Made by a program: the position numbers and the translations under genes
The notes under the pieces: generated by a model
Database searches by the model: none
What the model saw: only the letters and a program-made list of their open reading frames with translations
Told to the model about the DNA's origin: nothing
NCBI RefSeq assembly: GCF_900182645.1
Contig: NZ_FXTA01000002.1
Coordinates: 124,001-188,000, forward strand
Source of the DNA: Flavobacterium resistens
GTDB lineage: Bacteria; Bacteroidota; Bacteroidia; Flavobacteriales; Flavobacteriaceae
Reading direction: 5' to 3'
DNA: 64,000 bases
Shown here: positions 25,686 to 34,802 of the stretch, one piece after another
Layout: every line of letters begins with the position of its first letter
Numbering within the stretch: the stretch's first letter is position 1

Positions 25686-26846
25686 TTAAAGTAGTTGTGT
25701 TCCGTTTGATATTTTTACATCATAGAATTTTAATTCAATTCCAAATGTATCTAAATAAAGATTTGAAAACTTACGTTTTACCTCATTTTCATGTCCTTTT
25801 TTAATTAAATTTATCGTACAGCCACCAAAACCGCCACCCATTAAACGAGAACCAATTATCGCATCATCAGCTTTTGCAGTATCTACAAGCATGTCAAGTT
25901 CCTCGCAGCTTACAGCATATTCTTGTGATAAACCGTAATGTGTTTCAAAAAGCAATTGTCCTAAAAGTTCTATATTTCCTTTGTCAAGCGCCTCACATGC
26001 TTTTATTACTCGGTTGATTTCTTTTACAACAAAATGAACTCTTTTAAAAACAGTCGGATCAAATTTATCCTGAATGCTCAAAAGTTGTTCTTCTTTACAG
26101 TCTCTGAAAGTTTTTATTTCTGGAAAATGTTGTTTTATAATAGCAAGACCTTGTTCACACTCGATTCTTCTTGTATTATATTCTGATGTGAAAAGAGAAT
26201 GTTTAACATTACTGTCCATTAAAATCAAAGAATAATCTTTGAAATCGGCATTGTGATATTCAAAATCAAGCGTGTTGCAATCTAATTTAATTACTTTGTT
26301 GTCAAGTCCGTGAACGCTTGAAAACTGATCCATAATTCCACAGTTGATTCCAACCCAGTGTTCTGCTTTTTGTCCTAATAATGCTATGTCTTTCTTTTCA
26401 ATTTTTAAGTCGAAAAGTGCCGCAATTCCGAAAATCATTCCACATTCTAAAGCTGCCGAAGAAGACAATCCAGAACCAACCGGAATATTACTGCTGAAAA
26501 CACAGTTGAAACCTTCAAAAGCAAAACCATTATCTTGAAGTTGTTTGATAACGCCACGAATGTAATTGGTCCAAACGGCATCATTCAATTCAACTTTTTC
26601 AGTCAAATCGATTTCAAATTCTTCATTTAAATCGATGGCGATTACTTTCGCTTTTTTGGTATTGCTTTTCTCAAAAGCAAAACAAATTACTTTGTCAATT
26701 GCGGCTGGCAAAACGTAACCGTCGTTATAATCAATATGTTCTCCAATGATGTTGATTCTTCCTGGAGAAAGTACAATTTTTTGAGGAGCAGACCCGAAAG
26801 TTTTCTCAAAAAATGCTGTGGTGTTTTGAATTAAAATCTCATTCAT
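25686..26846 (-). CDS. galK: Galactokinase
   Basis: This 386-aa GHMP-family kinase has the galactokinase signature GRINIIGEHIDYNDGYVLP, the ATP-binding loop PVGSGLSSSAALEC, and the third motif GSRLMGGGFGGCTINL. It phosphorylates alpha-galactose at C1. Its ATG overlaps the stop of the beta-galactosidase gene by one base (TAATG). Together with galT and galM it takes galactose released from galactan into UDP-sugars and glucose-1-phosphate. Confidence 0.97.
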   Translation of the reverse strand: MNEILIQNTTAFFEKTFGSAPQKIVLSPGRINIIGEHIDYNDGYVLPAAIDKVICFAFEKSNTKKAKVIAIDLNEEFEIDLTEKVELNDAVWTNYIRGVIKQLQDNGFAFEGFNCVFSSNIPVGSGLSSSAALECGMIFGIAALFDLKIEKKDIALLGQKAEHWVGINCGIMDQFSSVHGLDNKVIKLDCNTLDFEYHNADFKDYSLILMDSNVKHSLFTSEYNTRRIECEQGLAIIKQHFPEIKTFRDCKEEQLLSIQDKFDPTVFKRVHFVVKEINRVIKACEALDKGNIELLGQLLFETHYGLSQEYAVSCEELDMLVDTAKADDAIIGSRLMGGGFGGCTINLIKKGHENEVKRKFSNLYLDTFGIELKFYDVKISNGTQLL

Positions 26847-29194
26847 TATTTAGTAATTGTAATAGTATTTTCTTGTAAATTATTTGATGTTGCTTTTAGC
26901 ACAATTTTCTTTTTCAGGTCTTTTGTTTTCAGAATAATCGTTGCAATTCCGGCTTCGGCCTGAACCGGATTTTGACCAATGATTTCCGAATTTCCTTCGC
27001 TTAAAGCAAAAGTTACTTCATTTGTAGCTGTTGGAATTACTGTTCCGTTTGCGTCAGTAATTTTAGCGTAAACGAAAACCATATCAGGAAATTCCAGATT
27101 GATTTTTACCGAAGAAAGATCATAACTCAATTCAATTTTCGAAGCTTTTTCCGGAGTTTTTACTGTATTTGATGCCACTTTTTTTCCTTTGATAAATCCT
27201 TCAGCACGCAAAGTTCCTGCTTGAAATGCTGTTACTTTAAAAATAAACGGCGCATGTTCCAGTTTGTCGCTGTTGTTGTTTACAGTTGGTTTTTGCTTAG
27301 AAATTAAAATATCATTTACATACAAAGCAACTTCATCGCAATTGCTGTAAACAGTAACATTTAATGGAGATTCTGGAGTCCAGAAATTGGCAATATTGAC
27401 CATTGGTCCAGAGAATAATTTTTTATCCAAAACCACTTTTGCATCGCGCTGACTTTGATAAAAATAATAAGCGAATTTCGGAATTCTGAAAATATCGCTG
27501 ATTCCAGAACTTTCTAAATCTGGGCTGTAACCGCGGTTGTAATCAAACATAACCCAGTTTGCTTCTCCAATTGTTGACGCTCCTTTTCGGTTTGAATTTG
27601 AAGCTTCTTGAAAATTGTACGCTTGTTGTAACAAACGTTTTTCACCAGCGCTTCTTAATTGACGAGAAGTTCTTTCTTCTTCTTTTAGATTCGCAAATTC
27701 CGTTTGGTTGAAACCTGCGTTTTGTGCATAATATTCCCAATCGCCATATTCTGCAATGAAAATTTTGCGATTTCCTTTATTGTATTTTGTCCAATAATCT
27801 GGTGCTTTTGCGTGTTGGCGCGCCGGAATAAAGATGTCGTAATTGTCGTTGTCAATCCAACTTGCACTGTAATTATGATCAAAAGGCAATTCTTCTTTTA
27901 AGGTTTTTGTCGCTTCTTTCATAAATTCTGGCGACATATTAGTTTCGTTTAATGAAGCTTCCCAAAAAACAATACTCGGATGATTTCTATCTCTTCTCGC
28001 CATATCGCGAATGTCCTGATATGCACTTTTTTGAAATTGTTCTCCACCAAAAAACTGCCAGCCCGTTAAGCTGTTCATAACCAAAATTCCCAATTCGTCG
28101 CAGGCATTCAAGAAAGCTTCGGCGTGCGGATAATGCGACATACGCACAAAATCAAAACCAGCATTTTTAATTTTCACCGCATCACGATATTGCGCTTCAT
28201 CAGAAATAGCATATCCTAAATACGGATATTCCTGATGCTCGTTTGTTCCTGTGATGTATATTTTTTCGTCATTCAAATAATAACCATCGGCTTTTATTTC
28301 TGATTTTCTGATTCCGATTTTTTCAGAATAAGAATCCACAACTTTATTATTTGAAATAATCTGAACTTCTAATTTGTACAAATTCGGATTGTGAATCGAC
28401 CATAATTTTGGGTTTGCAACCGAAATATTTTGAGTCAAGACAAAATCAGTATTCGGCTTAACCGAAAAATTATCCGATTTGATTTCTGTTTTTTTGCCTT
28501 TATTATCCGTTAAAATAAATTTCAAAGATGCTTTTTGTTCTGCGTCAAAATCATTTTGCAAATGCACTTGAACAGTTCCCGAAGCTTCAGTTTTATTGAT
28601 GTTTCTAAAATTGACATAAAGACCGCCACTTGCCACTTTATTAGCATTTACAGCATCTGTAATGTGTAATTTTGAAGTTGTAATGAAATAAACATTTCTG
28701 TAAATGCCACCATAATAATTAAAGTCCAAATCTTTAATTGGTTTCCCAGGCAAAAAGTCCGGATTGTCTTCGTTGTTGACTTTTACTTTAATTGTGTTTT
28801 CGTTATTGGCATTCAAATATGGCGTAACATCAACCGTAAAAGGCAAATAACCGCCTTTGTGATTGGTTACTTTTTTGTCGTTGATCCAAACGTCAGCTTC
28901 CTGCATCACACCTTCAAAATAGATAAAGGCTTTTTGATCTTTTGAAATTGCAGTTTTGAATTTTTTTTGATACCAAGAAGTTCCCTGAAATTGTTTAATT
29001 ACAACTAATTTCTCTAATCTTGCAGTATGCGGAATCGTTACTTTTTCCCAATCCTGAGCTGGAGTTTCTTCTCTTTTAAATTCCCAGTCGGCACCAAAAT
29101 TTACTTTTGTGCGTGACTGCGCCTGAGCTTTTCCGAAAGAAAAAGTCAGCAGGAATGATAAAAGAAAAAATATGTTTTTTGAAAAGATATTCAT
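26846..29194 (-). CDS. Secreted GH2 beta-galactosidase
   Basis: This is a GH2 glycoside hydrolase of about 782 aa with a signal peptide (NIFFLLSFLLTFSFGKAQAQ). The order is jelly-roll sugar-binding domain, immunoglobulin-like domain, TIM barrel with the acid/base in FWEASLNET and nucleophile in IFIAEYGDWEYY, and C-terminal Ig-like domains. The ATG at 29194 is preferred because the longer start at 29221 would run into the GH53 gene. It should remove terminal beta-galactose from oligosaccharides made by the GH53 enzyme next to it. Specificity beyond beta-galactoside is not readable. Confidence 0.88.
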   Translation of the reverse strand: MNIFSKNIFFLLSFLLTFSFGKAQAQSRTKVNFGADWEFKREETPAQDWEKVTIPHTARLEKLVVIKQFQGTSWYQKKFKTAISKDQKAFIYFEGVMQEADVWINDKKVTNHKGGYLPFTVDVTPYLNANNENTIKVKVNNEDNPDFLPGKPIKDLDFNYYGGIYRNVYFITTSKLHITDAVNANKVASGGLYVNFRNINKTEASGTVQVHLQNDFDAEQKASLKFILTDNKGKKTEIKSDNFSVKPNTDFVLTQNISVANPKLWSIHNPNLYKLEVQIISNNKVVDSYSEKIGIRKSEIKADGYYLNDEKIYITGTNEHQEYPYLGYAISDEAQYRDAVKIKNAGFDFVRMSHYPHAEAFLNACDELGILVMNSLTGWQFFGGEQFQKSAYQDIRDMARRDRNHPSIVFWEASLNETNMSPEFMKEATKTLKEELPFDHNYSASWIDNDNYDIFIPARQHAKAPDYWTKYNKGNRKIFIAEYGDWEYYAQNAGFNQTEFANLKEEERTSRQLRSAGEKRLLQQAYNFQEASNSNRKGASTIGEANWVMFDYNRGYSPDLESSGISDIFRIPKFAYYFYQSQRDAKVVLDKKLFSGPMVNIANFWTPESPLNVTVYSNCDEVALYVNDILISKQKPTVNNNSDKLEHAPFIFKVTAFQAGTLRAEGFIKGKKVASNTVKTPEKASKIELSYDLSSVKINLEFPDMVFVYAKITDANGTVIPTATNEVTFALSEGNSEIIGQNPVQAEAGIATIILKTKDLKKKIVLKATSNNLQENTITITK

Positions 29195-29204
29195 TTTGTA
29201 AAAT

Positions 29205-30245
29205 TTAATTTTTAAAAGCATCTAAAGCGGGCGAAGGTTTTCCGTCAGAAAGCCAAGCACTTAATTGATAACCGCTCCAACTTTTTTCACCTTCCGGTTC
29301 CCAATAAATCACGCCTAAGCCTTTATTGTTTGGAACACTTTTTACTGCTTTTATAGTGGCCTCAAGCATTTCTTTTGTGTTTTGCACCTCGGTATAATCA
29401 CCGCCAACTTCAACCACCATAACTTCTTTATTGTATCTTGAAGCCATGTCTTTTAAATTATTTTCCAAATCTAAAATGGTGCTTTTGTAATCGGTTTTAA
29501 TCCAGTATGGATAATAGGACATTCCAATTACATCGTATTTTACATTGTTTGCAGTTGCTTTGTCAAAAAACCATCTGAATTTTTCGCTTTTATTTCCTTC
29601 GTCTAGATGCACGACTACTTTTATTTTTGAATCGATTGCTTTTGTCGCATCGTATCCTTTATTAAGTAATTGTGCCAATTGAGCAAAATTGTCTGAACTT
29701 CCTTCCGGCCAAAGCATTCCACCCGGAATTTCATTTCCAACCTGAACCCATTCCGGAGTTACGCCGGCTTTTTTCAACAAAGTCAAAACATCGAATGTAT
29801 GATTGTAAACATCATTCAAAAGTTCAGCAAATGAATGTTTTGCCCAAGCGGCAGGTTTATTTTGTTTGCCAGGATCTGCCCACGAATCGCTGTAATGAAA
29901 ATCGATCATAATGCGCATTCCCATTTTTTGGGCACGAACTGCCATCACAACCGTTTCTTCCGGACTGCAGTGTCCGCTTGCTTTGTCGTTATTCGGATTT
30001 ACCCAAACACGCAAACGGATCGTGTTGATTCCTCTGTCTTTTAATAATTGCAGACAGTCTTTTTCTTTTCCGTCTATATCATAAAATTTATAACCTGTGG
30101 CTTCCATTTGAGGCAACCAGCCAACATCGGCTCCTTTTGCAAAACTTTTATCTTCAGTCTTTACTTCTTTACTGTCTTTTGTTGTCGTGCATGAAGCGAA
30201 AACAGCAACAGCAAAAAGGCTTAATAATAATTTGATCTTCTTCAT
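29205..30245 (-). CDS. GH53 endo-beta-1,4-galactanase lipoprotein
   Basis: This is a 346-aa GH53 enzyme with a lipoprotein signal peptide ending FASC (Cys at about residue 19), so it should be tethered to a membrane and probably exposed at the surface. Family features are FAKGADVGWLPQME, the acid/base Glu in WVQVGNEIPGG and the nucleophile Glu in VVEVGGDYTE. It cuts beta-1,4-galactan, the pectin side chain, into galacto-oligosaccharides. Length is typical. It is packed between galM and the GH2 gene, which anchors the operon to galactan. Confidence 0.94.
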   Translation of the reverse strand: MKKIKLLLSLFAVAVFASCTTTKDSKEVKTEDKSFAKGADVGWLPQMEATGYKFYDIDGKEKDCLQLLKDRGINTIRLRVWVNPNNDKASGHCSPEETVVMAVRAQKMGMRIMIDFHYSDSWADPGKQNKPAAWAKHSFAELLNDVYNHTFDVLTLLKKAGVTPEWVQVGNEIPGGMLWPEGSSDNFAQLAQLLNKGYDATKAIDSKIKVVVHLDEGNKSEKFRWFFDKATANNVKYDVIGMSYYPYWIKTDYKSTILDLENNLKDMASRYNKEVMVVEVGGDYTEVQNTKEMLEATIKAVKSVPNNKGLGVIYWEPEGEKSWSGYQLSAWLSDGKPSPALDAFKN

Positions 30246-30250
30246 AAATC

Positions 30251-31303
30251 TTAAATTACATGTTCAAATTTGTAAATTGTTTTTTGATGATATTCTTCTC
30301 CTTTTTTCAAAACTGAATTTGGAAAATGTTCTTGATTTGGTGCATCGGGAAAATTTTGTGTTTCAAAACAAATTCCGCTTGACGGATGATAATTTGCATT
30401 TTCTTTTCCTTTCAAAGTGTCAAAACAATTTCCACCTACATATATATGTACGCTTGGCTGATCGGTGTAAACACTCATTTTCAATTTCGTTTTCGGACTG
30501 TATAATGTTGCTACAACCTCATTTGAAGGTTCAATTACAAATGAATTATCAATTGATGCCGGACAGTTTTTTGCTGTTCTAAAATCGAAATCATGACCAG
30601 AAACGGCTGTGAATTTTCCGGTTGGAATATTCTCTGAATCTGTTTCTAAAAATTTCTCTGAAACAATTGTCATTTCCTGATCCAAAACAGTCGAATTGTG
30701 ACCATTCAAATTAAAATAACTGTGATGGGTCAAATTAATAATTGTGTCTTCAGTTGTTGTCGCTTTATATTCTAGTTGCAATTCGTTTGCTTCTGTCAAA
30801 GTATATTTTAAAGCAACGTGTAAAGCGCCCGGATAATTTTGGTCCAAATTTTCACTTAAAAGACTAAAAGTAATCGACGGATTTTCACCAGAAGTTATAT
30901 CAGTTACGTTCCATGCTTTTTTTCCAAAACCAACATTTCCGCCATGCAAAGCATTTCCGTTATTATTTCCTGCCAATTGAAATGTTTTTCCATTTAAAGA
31001 AAAAACACCTTTATTGATTCTTCCTGCATAACGCCCCACAGTCGTTCCGAAATAAGGCGCGCTCGGCAAATTGTATGAAGCGATATAAGATTCTAATGTA
31101 TCAAAACCCAAAACCACATCAACCAGTTTTCCTTCAACAGGAATTTGTAGAGAAGTAACAGTCGCTCCATAATTGATCAACTGTACTTTCATTCCGTTTT
31201 TATTTGATAATTCAAAAGAGAGAATTTCTTCGTTATCAAGGGTTAAACCAAACGATTTGAAAGCAGATGAATCTTGAAAATGCGATATATGTTTTATTTC
31301 CAT
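30251..31303 (-). CDS. galM: Aldose 1-epimerase (galactose mutarotase)
   Basis: This is an aldose epimerase of about 350 aa. The catalytic His is in LTHHSYFNLNGH and the catalytic Glu in CFETQNFPDAPNQ; GRYAGRINKG is also present. It interconverts alpha and beta galactose so that GalK can use the product of beta-galactosidase. I choose the ATG at 31303 because a longer start at 31342 would begin at a non-ATG upstream of a matching -7 element. It is the first gene of the galactan operon. No signal peptide is seen, so it acts in the cytoplasm. Confidence 0.92.
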   Translation of the reverse strand: MEIKHISHFQDSSAFKSFGLTLDNEEILSFELSNKNGMKVQLINYGATVTSLQIPVEGKLVDVVLGFDTLESYIASYNLPSAPYFGTTVGRYAGRINKGVFSLNGKTFQLAGNNNGNALHGGNVGFGKKAWNVTDITSGENPSITFSLLSENLDQNYPGALHVALKYTLTEANELQLEYKATTTEDTIINLTHHSYFNLNGHNSTVLDQEMTIVSEKFLETDSENIPTGKFTAVSGHDFDFRTAKNCPASIDNSFVIEPSNEVVATLYSPKTKLKMSVYTDQPSVHIYVGGNCFDTLKGKENANYHPSSGICFETQNFPDAPNQEHFPNSVLKKGEEYHQKTIYKFEHVI

Positions 31304-31327
31304 GGTATTTTTAACAAAAGTGAAATT

Positions 31328-31373
31328 CAAAATTAGAAACATTTTCTACTTTTGCATACCAGTACCTACCAGT
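31328..31373. promoter_or_regulatory. Divergent galM/regulator promoters with direct-repeat operator
   Basis: The minus strand has TAATTTTG (31335-31328) for the galM operon and the plus strand TACTTTTG (31347-31354) for the regulator gene; both match TAnnTTTG. Just after the latter, ACCAGT-ACCT-ACCAGT (31358-31373) is a direct repeat that would overlap the regulator transcript start. It is the best candidate binding site for the divergent GntR-type protein. Confidence 0.65.
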
Positions 31374-31405
31374 TTTTCGTATATTGCGCCAAAATTTCAA
31401 TTTCC

Positions 31406-32404
31406 ATGAATATTATTTCTATCCAGAATAACATTGGCTTGCCAAAATATAAGCAGATAATTCTTTCAATTGAAAAGGCTATTGACGAAGAAAAATTGGT
31501 GAAAGGCGATCGTCTTCCATCGGTCAATAAAGTTTGCTTGGCTTTTTCATTGTCACGTGATACGGTTTTATTGGCTTATGATGACTTAAAAAAAAGAGGA
31601 ATTATTTATGCAATTCCGGGCAAAGGTTATTATGTTAAAAGCGTTGAAACCACTATAAAACAGAAGGTTTTTTTGCTTTTTGATGAATTGAATATTTTCA
31701 AGGAGGACATTTATAATTCGTTTTTAAAAAGTATCGGAAAAAATGTTCAGGTCGATATTTTCTTCCATCATTTCAATATTCAGGTTTTTCAAAAGCTCAT
31801 TAACGACAGCAATGGCAATTACACAAAATATATTATTATGCCAACAAATTTGCTTGATACGACGGCTTCAATAAAAACCCTACCAGTAGGTGATGTTATT
31901 ATACTGGATCAGACCAATCCCGATTTGAAAGTGTATCCAGCCATTTATCAAAATCACGAAAAAGATATTTTTGAAGGTTTGTATAACGCAAAAGGAAGAT
32001 TGAAAAACTACAAAAAACTTATTTTAATTTTCCCCGGATTTAGAGAGCCACTTGGTATGAAATTGGGTTTTGAGGCTTTTTGTTCCGAATACAATTTTGA
32101 ATATGAAATTATAAACGAATTTACAGATCGAAAAATCAATATTGGCGATGTTTATATTATTCCAACTGATCGTGAATTGGTTCATGTAATTGAGAATGCA
32201 AGAAATCAGAATTTGAAACTAGGAATTGATTTCGGAATAATTTCTTATAACGAAACACGATTAAAAAAAATCGTGGCAAACGGAATCACGACAATTTCGA
32301 CTCATTTTGAAACGATGGGAAAAATTTTGGCAGAAATGGTTTTGAAAGGAAAAAAAGAACAAATCGAGAACAAATCGTCTTTGATTATGCGTAATTCGCT
32401 GTAA
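31406..32404 (+). CDS. GntR-type transcriptional regulator of the galactan operon
   Basis: This 332-aa regulator has an N-terminal winged helix of the GntR class (LPKYKQIILSIEKAI, GDRLPSVNKVCLAFSLSRDTVLLAYDDLKKRGII) and a C-terminal region that looks like a sugar-binding periplasmic-protein-type sensor (GFREPLGMKLGFEAFC; FGIISYNETRLKKIVANGITTIS). The ATG at 31406 is preferred: an upstream TTG at 31352 lies inside the promoter. It is divergent from galM and most likely controls the galactan/galactose genes and itself. The effector is probably galactose or a derivative, by context only. Confidence 0.85.
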   Translation: MNIISIQNNIGLPKYKQIILSIEKAIDEEKLVKGDRLPSVNKVCLAFSLSRDTVLLAYDDLKKRGIIYAIPGKGYYVKSVETTIKQKVFLLFDELNIFKEDIYNSFLKSIGKNVQVDIFFHHFNIQVFQKLINDSNGNYTKYIIMPTNLLDTTASIKTLPVGDVIILDQTNPDLKVYPAIYQNHEKDIFEGLYNAKGRLKNYKKLILIFPGFREPLGMKLGFEAFCSEYNFEYEIINEFTDRKINIGDVYIIPTDRELVHVIENARNQNLKLGIDFGIISYNETRLKKIVANGITTISTHFETMGKILAEMVLKGKKEQIENKSSLIMRNSL

Positions 32405-32713
32405 TATTTTTAAAATATTATTTTCTTCTTCTTGTGAATTATATCTCATACAAATCTCTTTTTGTTTGAAAAATCAGCATTTTTTTAATTAAAAAAATAA
32501 GGAAACAATTTTTTTGTTTTTGTGGAATTATTTTGCATACATTTGTAAATGTAAATTTTACACTTATTATTTGTTTCATTTCGACAGAATGATTTTCTTT
32601 CGAAATTTTATAAACAAGGAACATTTTAAGGCAATTTTTTTATTTGAAATTCCGGATTTTCTAGTAAAAATAACTGTCTGAAAAACAGTGATAACCAATC
32701 AAAAAAAAGACAA
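32405..32713 (+). promoter_or_regulatory. Promoter of the transaldolase gene with an AraR-type operator
   Basis: This 309-base gap contains a TTTG (-33, 32513-32516), a 21-base spacer and TACATTTG (-7, 32538-32545). AAATGTAAATTTTACACTT follows at 32547-32565 and covers the expected transcript start. The same palindrome-like site recurs at five other places in the arabinose region. The leader after it is about 150 bases and I see no further structure in it. Confidence 0.75.
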
Positions 32714-33370
32714 ATGAAATTTTTTATAGATACAGCAAATTTAAAAGATATTAAAGAAGCCAATGATTTAGGGGTTTTAGATGGTGTAACCACAAATCCG
32801 TCATTAATGGCAAAAGAAGGAATTACAGGAGCGCAGAATATTTTAGATCATTATATAAAAATTTGCGAATTGGTAGAAGGCGATGTAAGTGCCGAAGTAA
32901 TTTCGACTGATTTTGAAGGAATGATTGCCGAAGGCGAAAAATTAGCGGCTTTGCATCCGCAGATTGTCGTAAAAATTCCGATGATAAAAGATGGCGTAAA
33001 AGCTATCAAATATTTTTCGAATAAAGGAATCAGAACCAATTGTACTTTGGTATTTTCATCTGGTCAAGCTTTATTAGCGGCCAAAGCGGGAGCAACTTAT
33101 GTTTCTCCGTTTATCGGTCGTTTGGATGATGTTTCGACTGACGGAATGAATTTAATTGAAGAAATCAGACTGATTTATGACAATTTTGGATATGAAACTC
33201 AAATTCTTGCGGCTTCAGTTCGTAACGTAATGCACATTATCAATTGTGCAAAAATCGGATCTGATGTTATTACCGGACCATTAAGTGCAATTGAAGGCCT
33301 GTTGAAACATCCGTTGACAGATATTGGTTTAGCACAATTTTTAGCAGATTACCAAAAAGGGAATAGTTAA
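32714..33370 (+). CDS. Transaldolase (TalC/FSA-type)
   Basis: This 218-aa enzyme of the small transaldolase/fructose-6-phosphate aldolase family has FIDTANL, GVTTNPSLM and the Schiff-base Lys in IVVKIPM (near residue 86). At the position that separates the two activities (Gln59 in E. coli FsaA, Glu in transaldolases) it has Glu in SAEVIST. That favours transaldolase. It would shuttle the pentose phosphates that AraD and AraB deliver, and its promoter carries an AraR-type site, tying it to arabinose use. Confidence 0.9.
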   Translation: MKFFIDTANLKDIKEANDLGVLDGVTTNPSLMAKEGITGAQNILDHYIKICELVEGDVSAEVISTDFEGMIAEGEKLAALHPQIVVKIPMIKDGVKAIKYFSNKGIRTNCTLVFSSGQALLAAKAGATYVSPFIGRLDDVSTDGMNLIEEIRLIYDNFGYETQILAASVRNVMHIINCAKIGSDVITGPLSAIEGLLKHPLTDIGLAQFLADYQKGNS

Positions 33371-33499
33371 AAGTTTTTTTTCTAGCAGATTTAGCTGATT
33401 CCAAGGTTAAAAAAATCCCCTAAATCTCCAAGATCTGCGAGAGATTATTTTTCAAAAAGAAAATTTGTTTAGTTTTTTAATAGTAGTTTTATTGAAGTA

Positions 33500-33540
33500 A
33501 AAACCCTGAAAGTTTGTGGCTCTCAGGGTTTTGTTTTTTT
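33500..33540. terminator. Intrinsic terminator between convergent transaldolase and araR
   Basis: The 10-bp stem AAAACCCTGA / TCAGGGTTTT (33500-33509 and 33523-33532) is followed by T-rich sequence on the plus strand. It separates the convergent genes. Confidence 0.82.
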
Positions 33541-33555
33541 ATCAGATTGAAAAAA

Positions 33556-34245
33556 TTATAAATTCAGAACAAAGTCGTTGAGTAATTTTTCTTCATATTT
33601 TTCTTTATTGAAAGTATAGAGATAAGAACCTTTACGTGAAGATCCCATATCTTTTTCATCCAGTTTATTCAGGATTTCTAAAGAATTGATTTTGCTAATA
33701 AAGTTTCGTTTGTCTAATTCTTTGCTCAAAATAGCTTCATACAATTCTAATAACTGACGCATTGTGAATTTTTCAGGAAGCAATTCGAATCCGATTGGTT
33801 TTATTGAAGTTCTGTATCGAAGTCTTCTAATAGCATGTTCCACCATTTCGTTATGGTCAAAAATCAGATTTGGCGCATCGGTAATACTAAACCATTGCGC
33901 GTGATAATTTTTAATCAGTTCAGCATTATGATTTTCGATATTAATCAAAGCATAATACGAAACCGAAATGGTTCTTTCAACAGGATCACGATCAATTTCG
34001 GAGTAGGCATAAAGCTGCTCCATATAAATATCGTTTAAACCTGTGTATGTATTTAAAATTCTTGTCGCGGCATTATCCAGTACTTCATCACGCTTTAAAA
34101 ACCCCCCAATCAAAGACCATTTGCCCTTTTCTGGCTCAAAGTCTCTTTTGATCAAAAGTATTTTTAAACCCTGATTGTCGAAACCAAAAATGATACAATC
34201 TACCGCTAATAACGCTTTATCAGCAGAGCTATAACTGTTTAGCAT
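33556..34245 (-). CDS. araR: Nudix-type arabinose regulator AraR
   Basis: This 229-aa protein has an N-terminal Nudix domain and a C-terminal winged helix (FTMRQLLELYEAILSKELDKRNF). The Nudix box starts normally (GFLKRDE...R) but the catalytic Glu residues are gone (RILNTYTG where hydrolases have REUxEExG), so it should bind rather than hydrolyse a ligand. Nudix-related AraR proteins are known arabinose-responsive regulators in Bacteroidota. Here the gene sits between the transaldolase and the SusC gene, with one candidate operator 55 bases upstream of its own start and others on both sides. Confidence 0.9.
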   Translation of the reverse strand: MLNSYSSADKALLAVDCIIFGFDNQGLKILLIKRDFEPEKGKWSLIGGFLKRDEVLDNAATRILNTYTGLNDIYMEQLYAYSEIDRDPVERTISVSYYALINIENHNAELIKNYHAQWFSITDAPNLIFDHNEMVEHAIRRLRYRTSIKPIGFELLPEKFTMRQLLELYEAILSKELDKRNFISKINSLEILNKLDEKDMGSSRKGSYLYTFNKEKYEEKLLNDFVLNL

Positions 34246-34802
34246 AAATCTATATTTTGTGGTAAATATATAAACTTCCTAATACGTTTCATAATTTATT
34301 AATGTAGATTTTACACTTAAAACCAAAAATTATCAAAAAAAGAAGTTAAAACAAATCATAATAAAACAGCAAATAGAAGCTTATTTTATCATTTTCAAAC
34401 GTTTTCGGAACAAAAATAAGCCGTTTTTTTAATATTCGAAGTAATTCGTGCAGAAAATTAAACTTCATAAACAAGATTTTTTTTACAAATAAAATATTTT
34501 TTAAACCGCAAATTATTCTAAAACAGTCTATTTATAATTTTTTTTCAGAACTCGTTTTTTTGATTAAAAAGTGGCTTTTTGATAAAAAGTGTAGATTTTA
34601 CACAAATAACTCCTAAAAAAGGTCTTTTTTTTGAAAAAAACATCAATTTATTAATGTGTATTTCACACTTAATTTATGATATGTATTTTTTTTCAGCGTT
34701 TTTTTTGCCATATTAATTTGTTTATGAGGTTTTTTTTTAGTTAAATTTACAAATGTAAAATTAACACTTATAATTATACACTAACCAACTTAATTAAACC
34801 TT
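34246..34802 (+). promoter_or_regulatory. araR-susC control region with four AraR-type sites
   Basis: This 557-base gap is very AT-rich and holds four similar sites: 34300-34318, 34587-34605, 34652-34670 and 34751-34769, with consensus AARTGTAnATTTTACACTT. The last site directly follows a promoter with TTTG (34717-34720), a 21-base spacer and TAAATTTA (34742-34749), the same geometry as the transaldolase promoter. The first site is nearest araR. Multiple sites spaced over about 450 bases allow cooperative binding or looping (inference). Confidence 0.8.

Noticed and set aside
31352..31405. N-terminal extension of the GntR regulator
   Set aside because: It would start at a TTG inside the -7 element of the promoter; the ATG at 31406 begins the winged-helix domain.
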